Shown here: in pieces, positions 1 to 5,059 of the stretch
How positions within the stretch are numbered: the stretch's first letter is position 1
Layout of the letters: the number at the start of each line of letters is the position of its first letter
NCBI GenBank assembly: GCA_025934595.1
Contig: JAICXU010000326.1
Span: forward strand, 1-5,059
DNA: 5,059 nucleotides
From: Polyangiaceae bacterium
GTDB taxonomy: Bacteria > Myxococcota_A > Polyangia > Polyangiales > Polyangiaceae
Direction: 5' to 3'
Notes under the pieces: model-generated
Told to the model about the DNA's origin: nothing
What the model saw: only the letters and a program-made list of their open reading frames with translations
The model's database searches: none
Translations under genes and position numbers: made by a program

Positions 1-898
1 CGATTCGCGGAAGCGCGCCCTTCGTGCGCGGCAAGCCGACGTGCAAATGCGTGAGAGAGACATCGACGTGGCGGCGATCGGTCTCCGGCAAGCCGCACGT
101 GCCGAGCGTGCCCGGGTTCGGATCGAGATCGGCGATGACATTCGCTTTGAGCCGGTGCACCTCGATGTCGTTCGGCTCGACGCGCAGGCGTCCTTCGACG
201 CTGCAAATCGCGTCTTCGTCGAATGCGTCGATCGGCCCATTTTCCACGGTGGATCGGCCTCTTTCGACGCGGCTCGTTCCCGCTCGCAACGCGATTTCGA
301 ACGAGCTGCCCTCGTCGGGATCGTCGTCCGCCGTCACGTCGAGATCGATGCTCTCGGCGACCGCGTGCACGCCGTCGATCGTCAGATCTGCCGCGCCATC
401 GGTGATCGCGAAGACGTCGAACGGAGCGTGGATCGCGCCGCCTTTGCCTTCGGGAATGTCGACGCCGAGATTTTTGATCGCCTTGCCTTCGATCACGAGC
501 CGCACGCGCGGCGCATCGAGATCGATCTGATCGATCGCGAGCTTGCCCGAGAGAAGCGGAAAGAAACGCGGCCGCACGCTCGCGCGTTTCGACACGACGA
601 CGGGGGCGCCGCCGTCCTTCGATTCGATGCGGATGTCGGTGACGTCGAGCGACAACGGCCACAGGCGAACGCCGACCTTGTACGTCGCGGTGATGCCCTG
701 CGATGCGAGAAGGTGCGTCGTCTGGCTCGTCGCCCATTTCTGGATCCACGGCGAGCGCACGATCATCGCGAGGAGCACCGGAAGCGCACCGAGCAGCGCG
801 AAGAGCGCACACAAAACGCGCGCGATCGATCGACCCCAATCGCGCCGACGGCGCGGCAGGGACGGGAGCCTCGTGCTCGTCCGATCGACCGCTTGCAT
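1..898 (-). CDS. TamB/AsmA-like inner-membrane-anchored envelope protein, N-terminal part (runs off left edge)
   Basis: Translation of the minus strand from ATG at 898 stays open to the window edge, giving 299 residues with no stop. The start is supported by GGAGG six bases upstream. Residues 1-22 are basic (RRRR at 16-19), followed by a hydrophobic segment at about 24-47 and then SPWIQKW (49-55), the usual layout of a signal anchor in TamB, AsmA and related proteins. Beyond it lie short beta-rich repeats of the kind 'YKVGVRLWPLSLDVTDIRI...PRFFPLLSGKLAIDQIDLDAPRVRL', matching the start of TamB-type proteins. Family members span the periplasm as long hydrophobic grooves that help outer-membrane protein assembly or carry phospholipids. 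The C-terminal DUF490/TamB domain, which would decide between TamB and AsmA/YhdP types, is outside the window. Three cysteines (30, 232, 268) are visible. It is transcribed divergently from trmH. A very long plus-strand reading frame over the same stretch is a GC-driven shadow. Confidence 0.8.
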   Translation of the reverse strand, partial: MQAVDRTSTRLPSLPRRRRDWGRSIARVLCALFALLGALPVLLAMIVRSPWIQKWATSQTTHLLASQGITATYKVGVRLWPLSLDVTDIRIESKDGGAPVVVSKRASVRPRFFPLLSGKLAIDQIDLDAPRVRLVIEGKAIKNLGVDIPEGKGGAIHAPFDVFAITDGAADLTIDGVHAVAESIDLDVTADDDPDEGSSFEIALRAGTSRVERGRSTVENGPIDAFDEDAICSVEGRLRVEPNDIEVHRLKANVIADLDPNPGTLGTCGLPETDRRHVDVSLTHLHVGLPRTKGALPRI

Positions 899-904
899 AA
901 GTGT

Positions 905-909
905 CCTCC
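905..909 (-). promoter_or_regulatory. Shine-Dalgarno site of the TamB-like gene
   Basis: Read on the minus strand, GGAGG lies six bases before the ATG at 898, an ideal match and spacing. It fixes the start of the TamB-like gene. It is the only strong ribosome binding site in the window; the plus-strand genes have weak or no such sites. Confidence 0.8.
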
Positions 910-910
910 G

Positions 911-940
911 ATTTTACGGGACGCCGGGAAAATGCGCCAA
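911..940 (-). promoter_or_regulatory. Candidate sigma-70 promoter for the TamB-like gene
   Basis: On the minus strand, TTGGCG (940-935) is followed after 18 bases by TAAAAT (916-911), matching 4/6 and 5/6 of the sigma-70 consensus. The weakness is position: the predicted transcription start would fall near 904, inside or just after the ribosome binding site at 909-905. So either the real start lies further upstream or the match is by chance. The rest of the 84-bp divergent spacer (899-982) shows no better promoter for either gene; a TAAAGT at 964-969 upstream of trmH has no -35 partner. Confidence 0.25.
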
Positions 941-982
941 ATCACGCACCCCTGAACATCGCGTAAAGTTCACCCGTCCAAC

Positions 983-1681
983 ATGAGACGCCGTACCCCC
1001 GGAGCCGTCGATCGCGACGCTTTGCTCGCGAAAAGGATCGCGAAGATGGAGCGCGAGGATCCGGAGCGCGTCATCACGGTCCTCGAACGGTTCGTGAACG
1101 ATCGACGGCGCGCGAGGCTCCACGCGGTCATCGACGCCCGACTCGGCAGCGTGGAGGTCATGTTCGAGTCGCCGCACGATCCCTTCAATGGCGCGGCGGT
1201 GATTCGTTCGTGCGAGGCGTTCGGTGTGCAACGTCTGCGTGTGATCGAGACGCGGGAGAAATTCTTGGCCGCGACGTCCGTGGCGCGCGGCTCGCACAAA
1301 TGGATCGACGTGATTTCACACGCGGATGCAGAAAGCGCGATCGATGGCGCGAAAAAGAATGGGCTCGAGCTCATCGCGACTGCGCCCGATGGCGAGCTCG
1401 CGCCGGAGGATTTGAGCCAAATTCCGCGATTTTCGCTCGTCCTCGGAAACGAGCGCGAAGGCATCGGCGACATCCTCCGCGCTTCGTGCACGCGCGCCGT
1501 CCGCGTTCCGATGCGCGGATTCGTCGAGAGCCTGAACGTGAGCGTCACCGCCGCCATCTTGCTCTCGCGCGCCTGCGAAAAAAGGCCGGGAGATCTTTCG
1601 GAGGGCGATCGCCGGCGGCTCTATGCGCGGGGGCTTTATTTCTCGGTGTCTCGTGCCGACGAGCTCTTGCGCGACTCCTGA
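983..1681 (+). CDS. trmH: tRNA (guanosine-18-2'-O)-methyltransferase TrmH (SPOUT family)
   Basis: This 232-residue protein is an SPOUT/SpoU-fold methyltransferase that uses S-adenosylmethionine to methylate the ribose 2'-OH of G18 in the tRNA D-loop. All three SpoU motifs are present: motif 1 HDPFNGAAVIRSCEAFGV (65-82) with N69 and catalytic R75, motif 2 LVLGNEREGI (152-161) with E157, and motif 3 VPMRGFVESLNVSVTAAI (175-192) with S183 and N185. Spacing matches N35/R41/E124/S150/N152 of Thermus TrmH. The SHKW at 104-107 and the C-terminal LYARGLYFSVSRADELL (213-229) favour TrmH over TrmL or RlmB. No Shine-Dalgarno precedes the ATG at 983. An in-frame ATG at 1046 (M22) has AAGGA eight bases upstream and is a realistic alternative start; residues 26-50 (DPERVITVLERF...) look like native family sequence, so both starts keep the domain. 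It stands divergent from the TamB-like gene and 36 bp before grpE. Confidence 0.93.
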   Translation: MRRRTPGAVDRDALLAKRIAKMEREDPERVITVLERFVNDRRRARLHAVIDARLGSVEVMFESPHDPFNGAAVIRSCEAFGVQRLRVIETREKFLAATSVARGSHKWIDVISHADAESAIDGAKKNGLELIATAPDGELAPEDLSQIPRFSLVLGNEREGIGDILRASCTRAVRVPMRGFVESLNVSVTAAILLSRACEKRPGDLSEGDRRRLYARGLYFSVSRADELLRDS

Positions 1682-1703
1682 CGAGTGGTCACCGTTTTTT
1701 TGA

Positions 1704-1709
1704 TATAAC
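1704..1709 (+). promoter_or_regulatory. Candidate -10 element (TATAAC) upstream of grpE
   Basis: TATAAC matches 5/6 of the sigma-70 -10 consensus and is an AT-rich island, after a run of seven T (1695-1701), in otherwise GC-rich DNA. No good -35 hexamer is found 16-18 bases upstream. Transcription would begin around 1715-1718, at or just before the grpE ATG (1718), giving a leaderless or nearly leaderless mRNA; this fits the lack of any Shine-Dalgarno there. No sigma-32-type promoter was seen. Confidence 0.4.
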
Positions 1710-1717
1710 GAGCCCAA

Positions 1718-2356
1718 ATGGTCATCGATCCCGCAGAGTCGGACGACACGCCGACATCTTCCCGCCGAAGCCCCGAGTCCGAGGAGAGCGACATCGACAG
1801 CGACGCGCGCGAAACGCCGGTCGCCGACGTGCTCGAGGGCGAGCCGGTCGATCCGCTCGAAGAAGCGCGCGCCGACGCTCAGCGCTTCAAAGATCAATGG
1901 ATGCGCACGGCCGCCGATTTCGACAACTTCCGTAAGCGCGCGCGCCGCGAGGTCGACGATGCGCGAAAAGGCGGTCGCGAAGATCTTTTGCGCGAGCTCT
2001 TGCCGGTGTTCGACAATCTCGAGCGCGCGCTCACGAGCGCACAGCGTGCGGGCGACATCAAAGGCGTCGCCGAGGGCCTCGGCATGGTGATGAAGCAATT
2101 CGAAAGCACGCTCGGCCGCGTGAACATCCAAAAAGTGCCGTCGGTCGGCCACCCCTTCGATCCGGCGATGCACGAAGCCATTCAACAAGTCGAAACCGAC
2201 GAGCATCCCGCCGGCCAGGTCGTCGCCGAGGTGCAGCCCGGCTACATGCAAGGCGAAAAGCTCGTGCGTGCGGCCATGGTCGTCGTCGCCAAGCCGAAGG
2301 CCCCCGCGACCGACGGGGGACAAAAAGTCGATCCGGAGCCGTCGAGCCGCGGATAA
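1718..2356 (+). CDS. grpE: GrpE, nucleotide exchange factor for DnaK
   Basis: GrpE is a cytoplasmic homodimer that opens the DnaK ATPase domain to release ADP, resetting the Hsp70 cycle. The 212 residues compare with 197 in E. coli. Residues 1-45 are an acidic, Ser/Asp/Glu-rich, probably disordered tail. From about 47 to 90 runs a long coiled-coil helix (EEARADAQRFKDQWMRTAADFDNFRKR), then the helix-bundle dimer region with LLPVFDNLERAL (94-105). The beta-wing domain carries the GrpE signature at 147-190: FDPAMHEAI (147-155), then GYMQGEKLVRAAMVVV (175-190). The tail after 192 is short and hydrophilic. The ATG at 1718 is the first possible start, since an in-frame TAA lies at 1706-1708. No Shine-Dalgarno is present. 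It lies 36 bp after trmH and 78 bp before dnaK, its direct partner. The hrcA gene often found upstream of grpE is replaced here by trmH. Confidence 0.97.
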   Translation: MVIDPAESDDTPTSSRRSPESEESDIDSDARETPVADVLEGEPVDPLEEARADAQRFKDQWMRTAADFDNFRKRARREVDDARKGGREDLLRELLPVFDNLERALTSAQRAGDIKGVAEGLGMVMKQFESTLGRVNIQKVPSVGHPFDPAMHEAIQQVETDEHPAGQVVAEVQPGYMQGEKLVRAAMVVVAKPKAPATDGGQKVDPEPSSRG

Positions 2357-2359
2357 TCT

Positions 2360-2395
2360 GGTCAAGACGCGCGCAAGCTTGCGCGCTATCTGACC
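2360..2395. repeat. 36-bp interrupted palindrome between grpE and dnaK
   Basis: A perfect 18-bp palindrome, GCGCGCAAGCTTGCGCGC, occupies 2369-2386. It is flanked at equal distance by a second pair of arms: GGTCA at 2360-2364 and TGACC at 2391-2395, each separated from the core by four unpaired bases. All are symmetric about 2377.5. It starts four bases after the grpE stop. As RNA the core would give a 7-bp stem with an AGCU loop, but no T-run follows, so it is not a standard intrinsic terminator. It could be an operator, an mRNA-processing or stabilising hairpin between two genes of unequal dosage, or an attenuator. It is unlike CIRCE. Confidence 0.7.
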
Positions 2396-2432
2396 CTGAC
2401 GCCGTTCCCACGAACGCGCGTCAGCTCGCGCG
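2396..2432 (+). promoter_or_regulatory. Hairpin(s) covering the dnaK translation start region
   Basis: CTGACGC (2396-2402) plus CGTTC (2403-2407) can pair with GAACG (2412-2416) plus GCGTCAG (2418-2424), leaving one bulged C at 2417 and a CCAC loop. This is a 12-bp stem ending ten bases before the dnaK ATG (2435). An alternative, mutually exclusive hairpin pairs CGCGCG (2415-2420) with CGCGCG (2427-2432) around a TCAGCT loop, ending two bases before the ATG. There is no Shine-Dalgarno in this leader. The structures are read directly from base complementarity; a role in controlling dnaK translation is inference. Confidence 0.5.
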
Positions 2433-2434
2433 CA

Positions 2435-4294
2435 ATGGGAAAAGTCATCGGAATCGATTTGGGCACGACGAACTCGTGCGTCGCCGTGGCAGAAGTTCCC
2501 GCGGGCGGCGGTGGTCGCGTCGACGTCAAAATCATTCCGAACGCGGAAGGCGCGCGCACGACGCCCTCGGTCGTGGCGCTCACGCCCGGCGGCGATCGTC
2601 TCGTCGGACAGCAAGCGAAGCGCCAAGCCGTCACGAACGCGACGAACACGATTTACGCGGTGAAGCGTTTGATGGGTCAGAAGTTCGATTCACCCGAGGT
2701 GCAGCGCCAGGCGAAGCTCGCGCCCTTCCAGATCAAAGCGGCTCCGAACAAAGACGCTTGGGTGAGCGTCGCCGGGCGTGACATGTCACCGCCCGAAATG
2801 AGCGCGATCGTGCTCGCGAAAATGAAGGAGGTCGCGGAGTCGTTCCTCGGTGAGACCATCACCGACGCCGTCGTCACCGTGCCCGCGTACTTCGACGATG
2901 CGCAGAGGCAGGCGACGAAAGACGCGGGAAAAATAGCGGGTTTGGACGTTAAGCGAATCATCAACGAGCCGACGGCCGCCGCCCTTGCCTATGGCCTCGA
3001 TTCGAAAAATTCGGAGCGCATCGCCGTCTACGATCTCGGCGGCGGCACGTTCGACATTTCGATTCTCGAGATCGCACAAGGAGTCTTCAGCGTGCGCTCG
3101 ACGAACGGTGACACGCATTTGGGCGGCGAGGATTTCGATGCGCGCATCGTCAACGCCGTTGCGGATCAATTCCAAAAAGACAACGGAGTCGATCTTCGCA
3201 AAGACAAGATGGCGCTGCAGCGCTTGAAAGAAGCAGCGGAGAAAGCGAAGCACGAGCTCAGCTCGTCGCTCGAAACCGAGATCAACTTGCCGTTCGTCGC
3301 GGTGAATCCGAAAGGCGAGCCCCTTCACGTCGTTCGCACGATGAAGCGCGGCGAGCTCGAGCTGCTCGTAGCGGACTTGATCGACAGGACGCTCGGCCCC
3401 TGCAAAAAAGCCCTCGCGGATGCGAGCGTGGGCATCGGCGACATCCAGAACGTGGTGCTCGTCGGCGGCATGACGCGCATGCCCGCCGTGCAAAAGGCGG
3501 TGAAAGAATTCTTCGGCCGCGATCCGCACAAGGGCGTGAATCCCGACGAGGTCGTCGCCGCCGGCGCCGCTCTTCAAGGCGCAGCGCTCGGCAACGAAAA
3601 TGTCGAGGTGCTCCTGCTCGACGTGACTCCTCTCTCACTCGGCGTCGAAACCGGTGGCGGAGTTTTTACGCCACTCATCGCACGCAACACGACCATCCCC
3701 ACCGAGAAGAGCGAGGAGTTCACGACGAGCGTCGACAATCAGCCGTTCGTTCCCATCCACGTTCTGCAAGGCGAGCGTGCGATGGCGGCCGACAATCGCA
3801 GCCTCGCTCGCTTCGAGCTCACCGGAATTCCACCGGCGCCGCGCGGCGTGCCGAAGATCGTCGTCACATTTCGAATCGACGCGAATGGCGTCGTCAGCGT
3901 CGATGCGAAGGACGCGGGCACCGGCAAATCGCACAACGTGAAGATCCAAGCGACGAGCGGCCTCGGCAAAGACCAAGTCGAGAAGCTCGTCGCGGAGGGC
4001 GACGCATTCAAGACGGCGGACGCGCAGCGCAAGGAGCTCGCGGAGCTGAAAAATCAGGCCGAGACGCTGCTCTATACGACCGACGCGGCGCTCGACGGAT
4101 ACAGAGATCTCGTGGACGCGGCGACGCTCGACGAGACGAAGACGCAGGCCGAAGCGCTGCGCGCGCTCATGGCGGCGAGCGGCGACGTCGCCATGATCCG
4201 CAGCGCGTATCAGAAGCTCGAAGCGATGACGTTCGCCATCGCCGAGGCCATGTACGCCTCGCCGGACGCGGCCGGGACCGACAAACCGGCTTGA
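2435..4294 (+). CDS. dnaK: DnaK, Hsp70 molecular chaperone
   Basis: DnaK is the ATP-driven cytoplasmic chaperone that binds exposed hydrophobic peptides, working with a J-protein and GrpE. The 619 residues compare with 638 in E. coli. The ATPase domain (1-~388) has phosphate-1 motif IDLGTTNS (7-14), K77, E178, phosphate-2 VYDLGGGTFDIS (198-209, T205) and Hsp70 signature VVLVGGMTRMPAVQ (340-353). The linker VEVLLLD (390-396) leads to the beta substrate domain (~397-506), which includes HVLQGER (442-448), and the helical lid (~511-607). The N-terminus MGKVIGIDLGTT fixes the start, though no Shine-Dalgarno is visible. Oddities: a seven-residue glycine-rich insertion after residue 20 (PAGGGG), Gly407 and Ser432 where E. 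coli has arch residues M404 and A429, and a tail of only about 12 residues (ASPDAAGTDKPA) lacking the usual acidic EEV-type end. grpE lies just upstream; no dnaJ follows. Myxobacteria often carry several DnaK paralogues, so this need not be the only one. Confidence 0.97.
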   Translation: MGKVIGIDLGTTNSCVAVAEVPAGGGGRVDVKIIPNAEGARTTPSVVALTPGGDRLVGQQAKRQAVTNATNTIYAVKRLMGQKFDSPEVQRQAKLAPFQIKAAPNKDAWVSVAGRDMSPPEMSAIVLAKMKEVAESFLGETITDAVVTVPAYFDDAQRQATKDAGKIAGLDVKRIINEPTAAALAYGLDSKNSERIAVYDLGGGTFDISILEIAQGVFSVRSTNGDTHLGGEDFDARIVNAVADQFQKDNGVDLRKDKMALQRLKEAAEKAKHELSSSLETEINLPFVAVNPKGEPLHVVRTMKRGELELLVADLIDRTLGPCKKALADASVGIGDIQNVVLVGGMTRMPAVQKAVKEFFGRDPHKGVNPDEVVAAGAALQGAALGNENVEVLLLDVTPLSLGVETGGGVFTPLIARNTTIPTEKSEEFTTSVDNQPFVPIHVLQGERAMAADNRSLARFELTGIPPAPRGVPKIVVTFRIDANGVVSVDAKDAGTGKSHNVKIQATSGLGKDQVEKLVAEGDAFKTADAQRKELAELKNQAETLLYTTDAALDGYRDLVDAATLDETKTQAEALRALMAASGDVAMIRSAYQKLEAMTFAIAEAMYASPDAAGTDKPA

Positions 4295-4302
4295 AATAAG
4301 CT

Positions 4303-4306
4303 AGGG
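4303..4306 (+). promoter_or_regulatory. Probable weak ribosome binding site of the LeuA-like gene
   Basis: AGGG lies nine bases before the GTG at 4316, within a purine-rich stretch between dnaK and the next gene. An in-frame TAG at 4307-4309 blocks any earlier start, and the next in-frame ATG lies at codon 55, inside the catalytic barrel, so the GTG start is well supported. Confidence 0.5.
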
Positions 4307-4315
4307 TAGAGAGCC

Positions 4316-5059
4316 GTGTCCGACGCCGATTACGTTTTCGATTGGAACGAAGTAGAGCGCCGCGGCGCGCTCATTCAAGGCGGGTTCACGCTCTTCGACG
4401 AAACGCTCCGCGACGGTCTGCAAAATCCATCCGTCGTCGATCCGGGCATCGAGCAAAAGCTCGAAATCTTGCATCTGATGGATAGCCTCGGCATCGACGA
4501 GGCCGACATCGGCCTGCCCGGCAGCTCGAAGCGCGCATTCGACGACTGCCTCCGCCTGTGCAAAGAGGTCGTCGACTGCAAGATGAAGATCAAGGTCGCG
4601 TGCGCAGGTCGCACCGTGGTCGGCGACATCACGCCGATGATCGAGGTCTCGCAGCGCGCCGGCATTCCCGTCGACGTCTACGCTTTCATCGGCAGCTCGC
4701 CGATTCGCCAGTTCGTCGAAGAGTGGGATCTCGCGCTCATCGCGAAGCGAAGCGCGGAAGCGATCGACGTCGCGGTCAAAGCTGGGCTCGCGGTCGCTTA
4801 CGTCACGGAAGACACGACGCGATCGCGCCCCGAAGTGCTGACCGCGCTCTTCACCGCCGCGATCGATCACGGCGCGTCGCGTTTGTGTCTCTCGGACACC
4901 GTCGGTCACGCCACGCCCGACGGCGTGCGCAACTTGATCCGCTTCACGAAAAATCTCGTCGCGGGCACCGGCGCCAAAAACATCGGCATCGACTGGCATG
5001 GTCACAACGACCGCGGATTTGCCCTCGAAAACGCGATCTGGGCGCTCGAGTTCGGCGCC
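4316..5059 (+). CDS. DRE-TIM metallolyase, 2-isopropylmalate/homocitrate synthase-like (runs off right edge)
   Basis: The first 248 residues of a TIM-barrel enzyme of the HMG-CoA lyase/LeuA superfamily, which makes or breaks carbon-carbon bonds between acyl-CoA and 2-oxo acids using a divalent metal. Residues 27-37, FDETLRDGLQN, carry the DRE-TIM signature with catalytic R32 and metal ligand D33. WHGHND (227-232) supplies metal ligands H228 and H230, with N231. VTEDTTRSRPE (163-173) and LCLSDTVGHATP (190-201) are the internal strands typical of the LeuA/homocitrate synthase group. The start is GTG at 4316. The stretch VYAFIGSSPIRQ (121-132) replaces the HTFIATSxxH segment of LeuA, with Y122 at the conserved His, so true isopropylmalate synthase activity is uncertain. 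Alternatives are homocitrate, citramalate or Re-citrate synthase or a related lyase. From memory, similar proteins are annotated as LeuA in myxobacteria. Any C-terminal LeuA regulatory domain is outside the window. The gene follows dnaK by 21 bp and may share its transcript. Confidence 0.88.
   Translation, partial: MSDADYVFDWNEVERRGALIQGGFTLFDETLRDGLQNPSVVDPGIEQKLEILHLMDSLGIDEADIGLPGSSKRAFDDCLRLCKEVVDCKMKIKVACAGRTVVGDITPMIEVSQRAGIPVDVYAFIGSSPIRQFVEEWDLALIAKRSAEAIDVAVKAGLAVAYVTEDTTRSRPEVLTALFTAAIDHGASRLCLSDTVGHATPDGVRNLIRFTKNLVAGTGAKNIGIDWHGHNDRGFALENAIWALEFGA

Noticed and set aside
41..955. Long plus-strand reading frame of 304 codons opposite the TamB-like gene
   Set aside because: It encodes an Arg/Asp/Ala-rich product with no recognisable domain, while the opposite strand has a ribosome binding site, a signal anchor and TamB-like repeats. 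It is a GC-bias shadow.
1604..1613. GGCGATCGCC, identical to the cyanobacterial HIP1 octamer with flanks
   Set aside because: I noticed it only here, inside trmH coding sequence; CGATCG-type words are common in this GC-rich DNA and nothing else suggests a cyanobacterium.
1674..1701. ACTC-N5-GAGT dyad followed by a T7 run between trmH and grpE, considered as a CIRCE operator or trmH terminator
   Set aside because: CIRCE needs longer arms and a nine-base spacer. As a terminator the stem is only four pairs and is separated from the T-run by eight bases.
2352..2357. GATAAT at the grpE stop codon as a -10 box for a separate dnaK promoter
   Set aside because: It matches 5/6 of consensus but has no acceptable -35 at 16-18 bases; its position over a stop codon makes chance likely. 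It would matter only if a 5' end were mapped near 2364.
1316..2626. 436-codon minus-strand reading frame across trmH, grpE and the start of dnaK
   Set aside because: It spans two confirmed genes plus part of a third and their spacers, has Arg/His/Asp-rich composition and no domain; antisense shadow of high-GC coding DNA.
2786..3577. 263-codon minus-strand reading frame inside dnaK
   Set aside because: Fully antisense to conserved DnaK ATPase-domain sequence, with no ribosome binding site or domain seen.
4295..4315. Possible promoter or terminator between dnaK and the LeuA-like gene
   Set aside because: The 21-bp gap is too short to hold a complete spacer element, has no inverted repeat and no convincing -10/-35 pair; read-through is the simpler view.
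4301..5005. 234-codon minus-strand reading frame opposite the LeuA-like gene
   Set aside because: Low-complexity Arg/Asp-rich product antisense to a clear DRE-TIM enzyme.

Overview
This is a GC-rich bacterial window holding five protein-coding genes and no sign of mobile DNA, CRISPR arrays or RNA genes. The proteins point to a Gram-negative organism. I see a TamB/AsmA-like envelope protein, a DnaK carrying the nucleotide-binding-domain segment typical of Gram-negative bacteria, and a TrmH and a 2-isopropylmalate-synthase-like enzyme that resemble, from memory, sequences in Myxococcota (Polyangia-type 'deltaproteobacteria'). That placement is an inference; no 16S or marker search was possible.

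Layout. Positions 1-898 (minus strand) carry the N-terminal 299 residues of a TamB/AsmA-like membrane-anchored protein that runs off the left edge. An 84-bp divergent intergenic region (899-982) follows. Everything after it is on the plus strand: trmH (983-1681), encoding a tRNA Gm18 2'-O-methyltransferase; grpE (1718-2356); dnaK (2435-4294); and a DRE-TIM metallolyase/LeuA-like enzyme (4316-5059) that runs off the right edge. Gaps are 36 bp (trmH-grpE), 78 bp (grpE-dnaK) and 21 bp (dnaK-LeuA-like), so a four-gene transcript is possible. Likely start points within it lie before grpE and perhaps before dnaK.

How the genes work together. GrpE and DnaK are the nucleotide-exchange factor and Hsp70 of one chaperone machine; the J-protein partner and the repressor HrcA are not in the window, and no CIRCE operator is visible. 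TrmH acts in tRNA modification, the LeuA-like enzyme probably in acyl-CoA/2-oxoacid condensation, and the TamB-like protein in the envelope; these are neighbours rather than obvious functional partners.

Most notable points. (1) The 78-bp grpE-dnaK spacer is almost entirely inverted repeats: a 36-bp interrupted palindrome with a perfect 18-bp GC-rich core, then a second 12-bp-stem hairpin ending just before a dnaK start codon that lacks a Shine-Dalgarno sequence. (2) grpE has a TATAAC box so close to its ATG that its mRNA may be leaderless. (3) DnaK has Gly and Ser at the two substrate-arch positions, a glycine-rich insertion near its N-terminus and a shortened C-terminal tail. (4) The LeuA-like enzyme mixes motifs of several DRE-TIM families, so its substrate is open. 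Overall this is largely a core-genome region; I found no convincing new multi-gene system.
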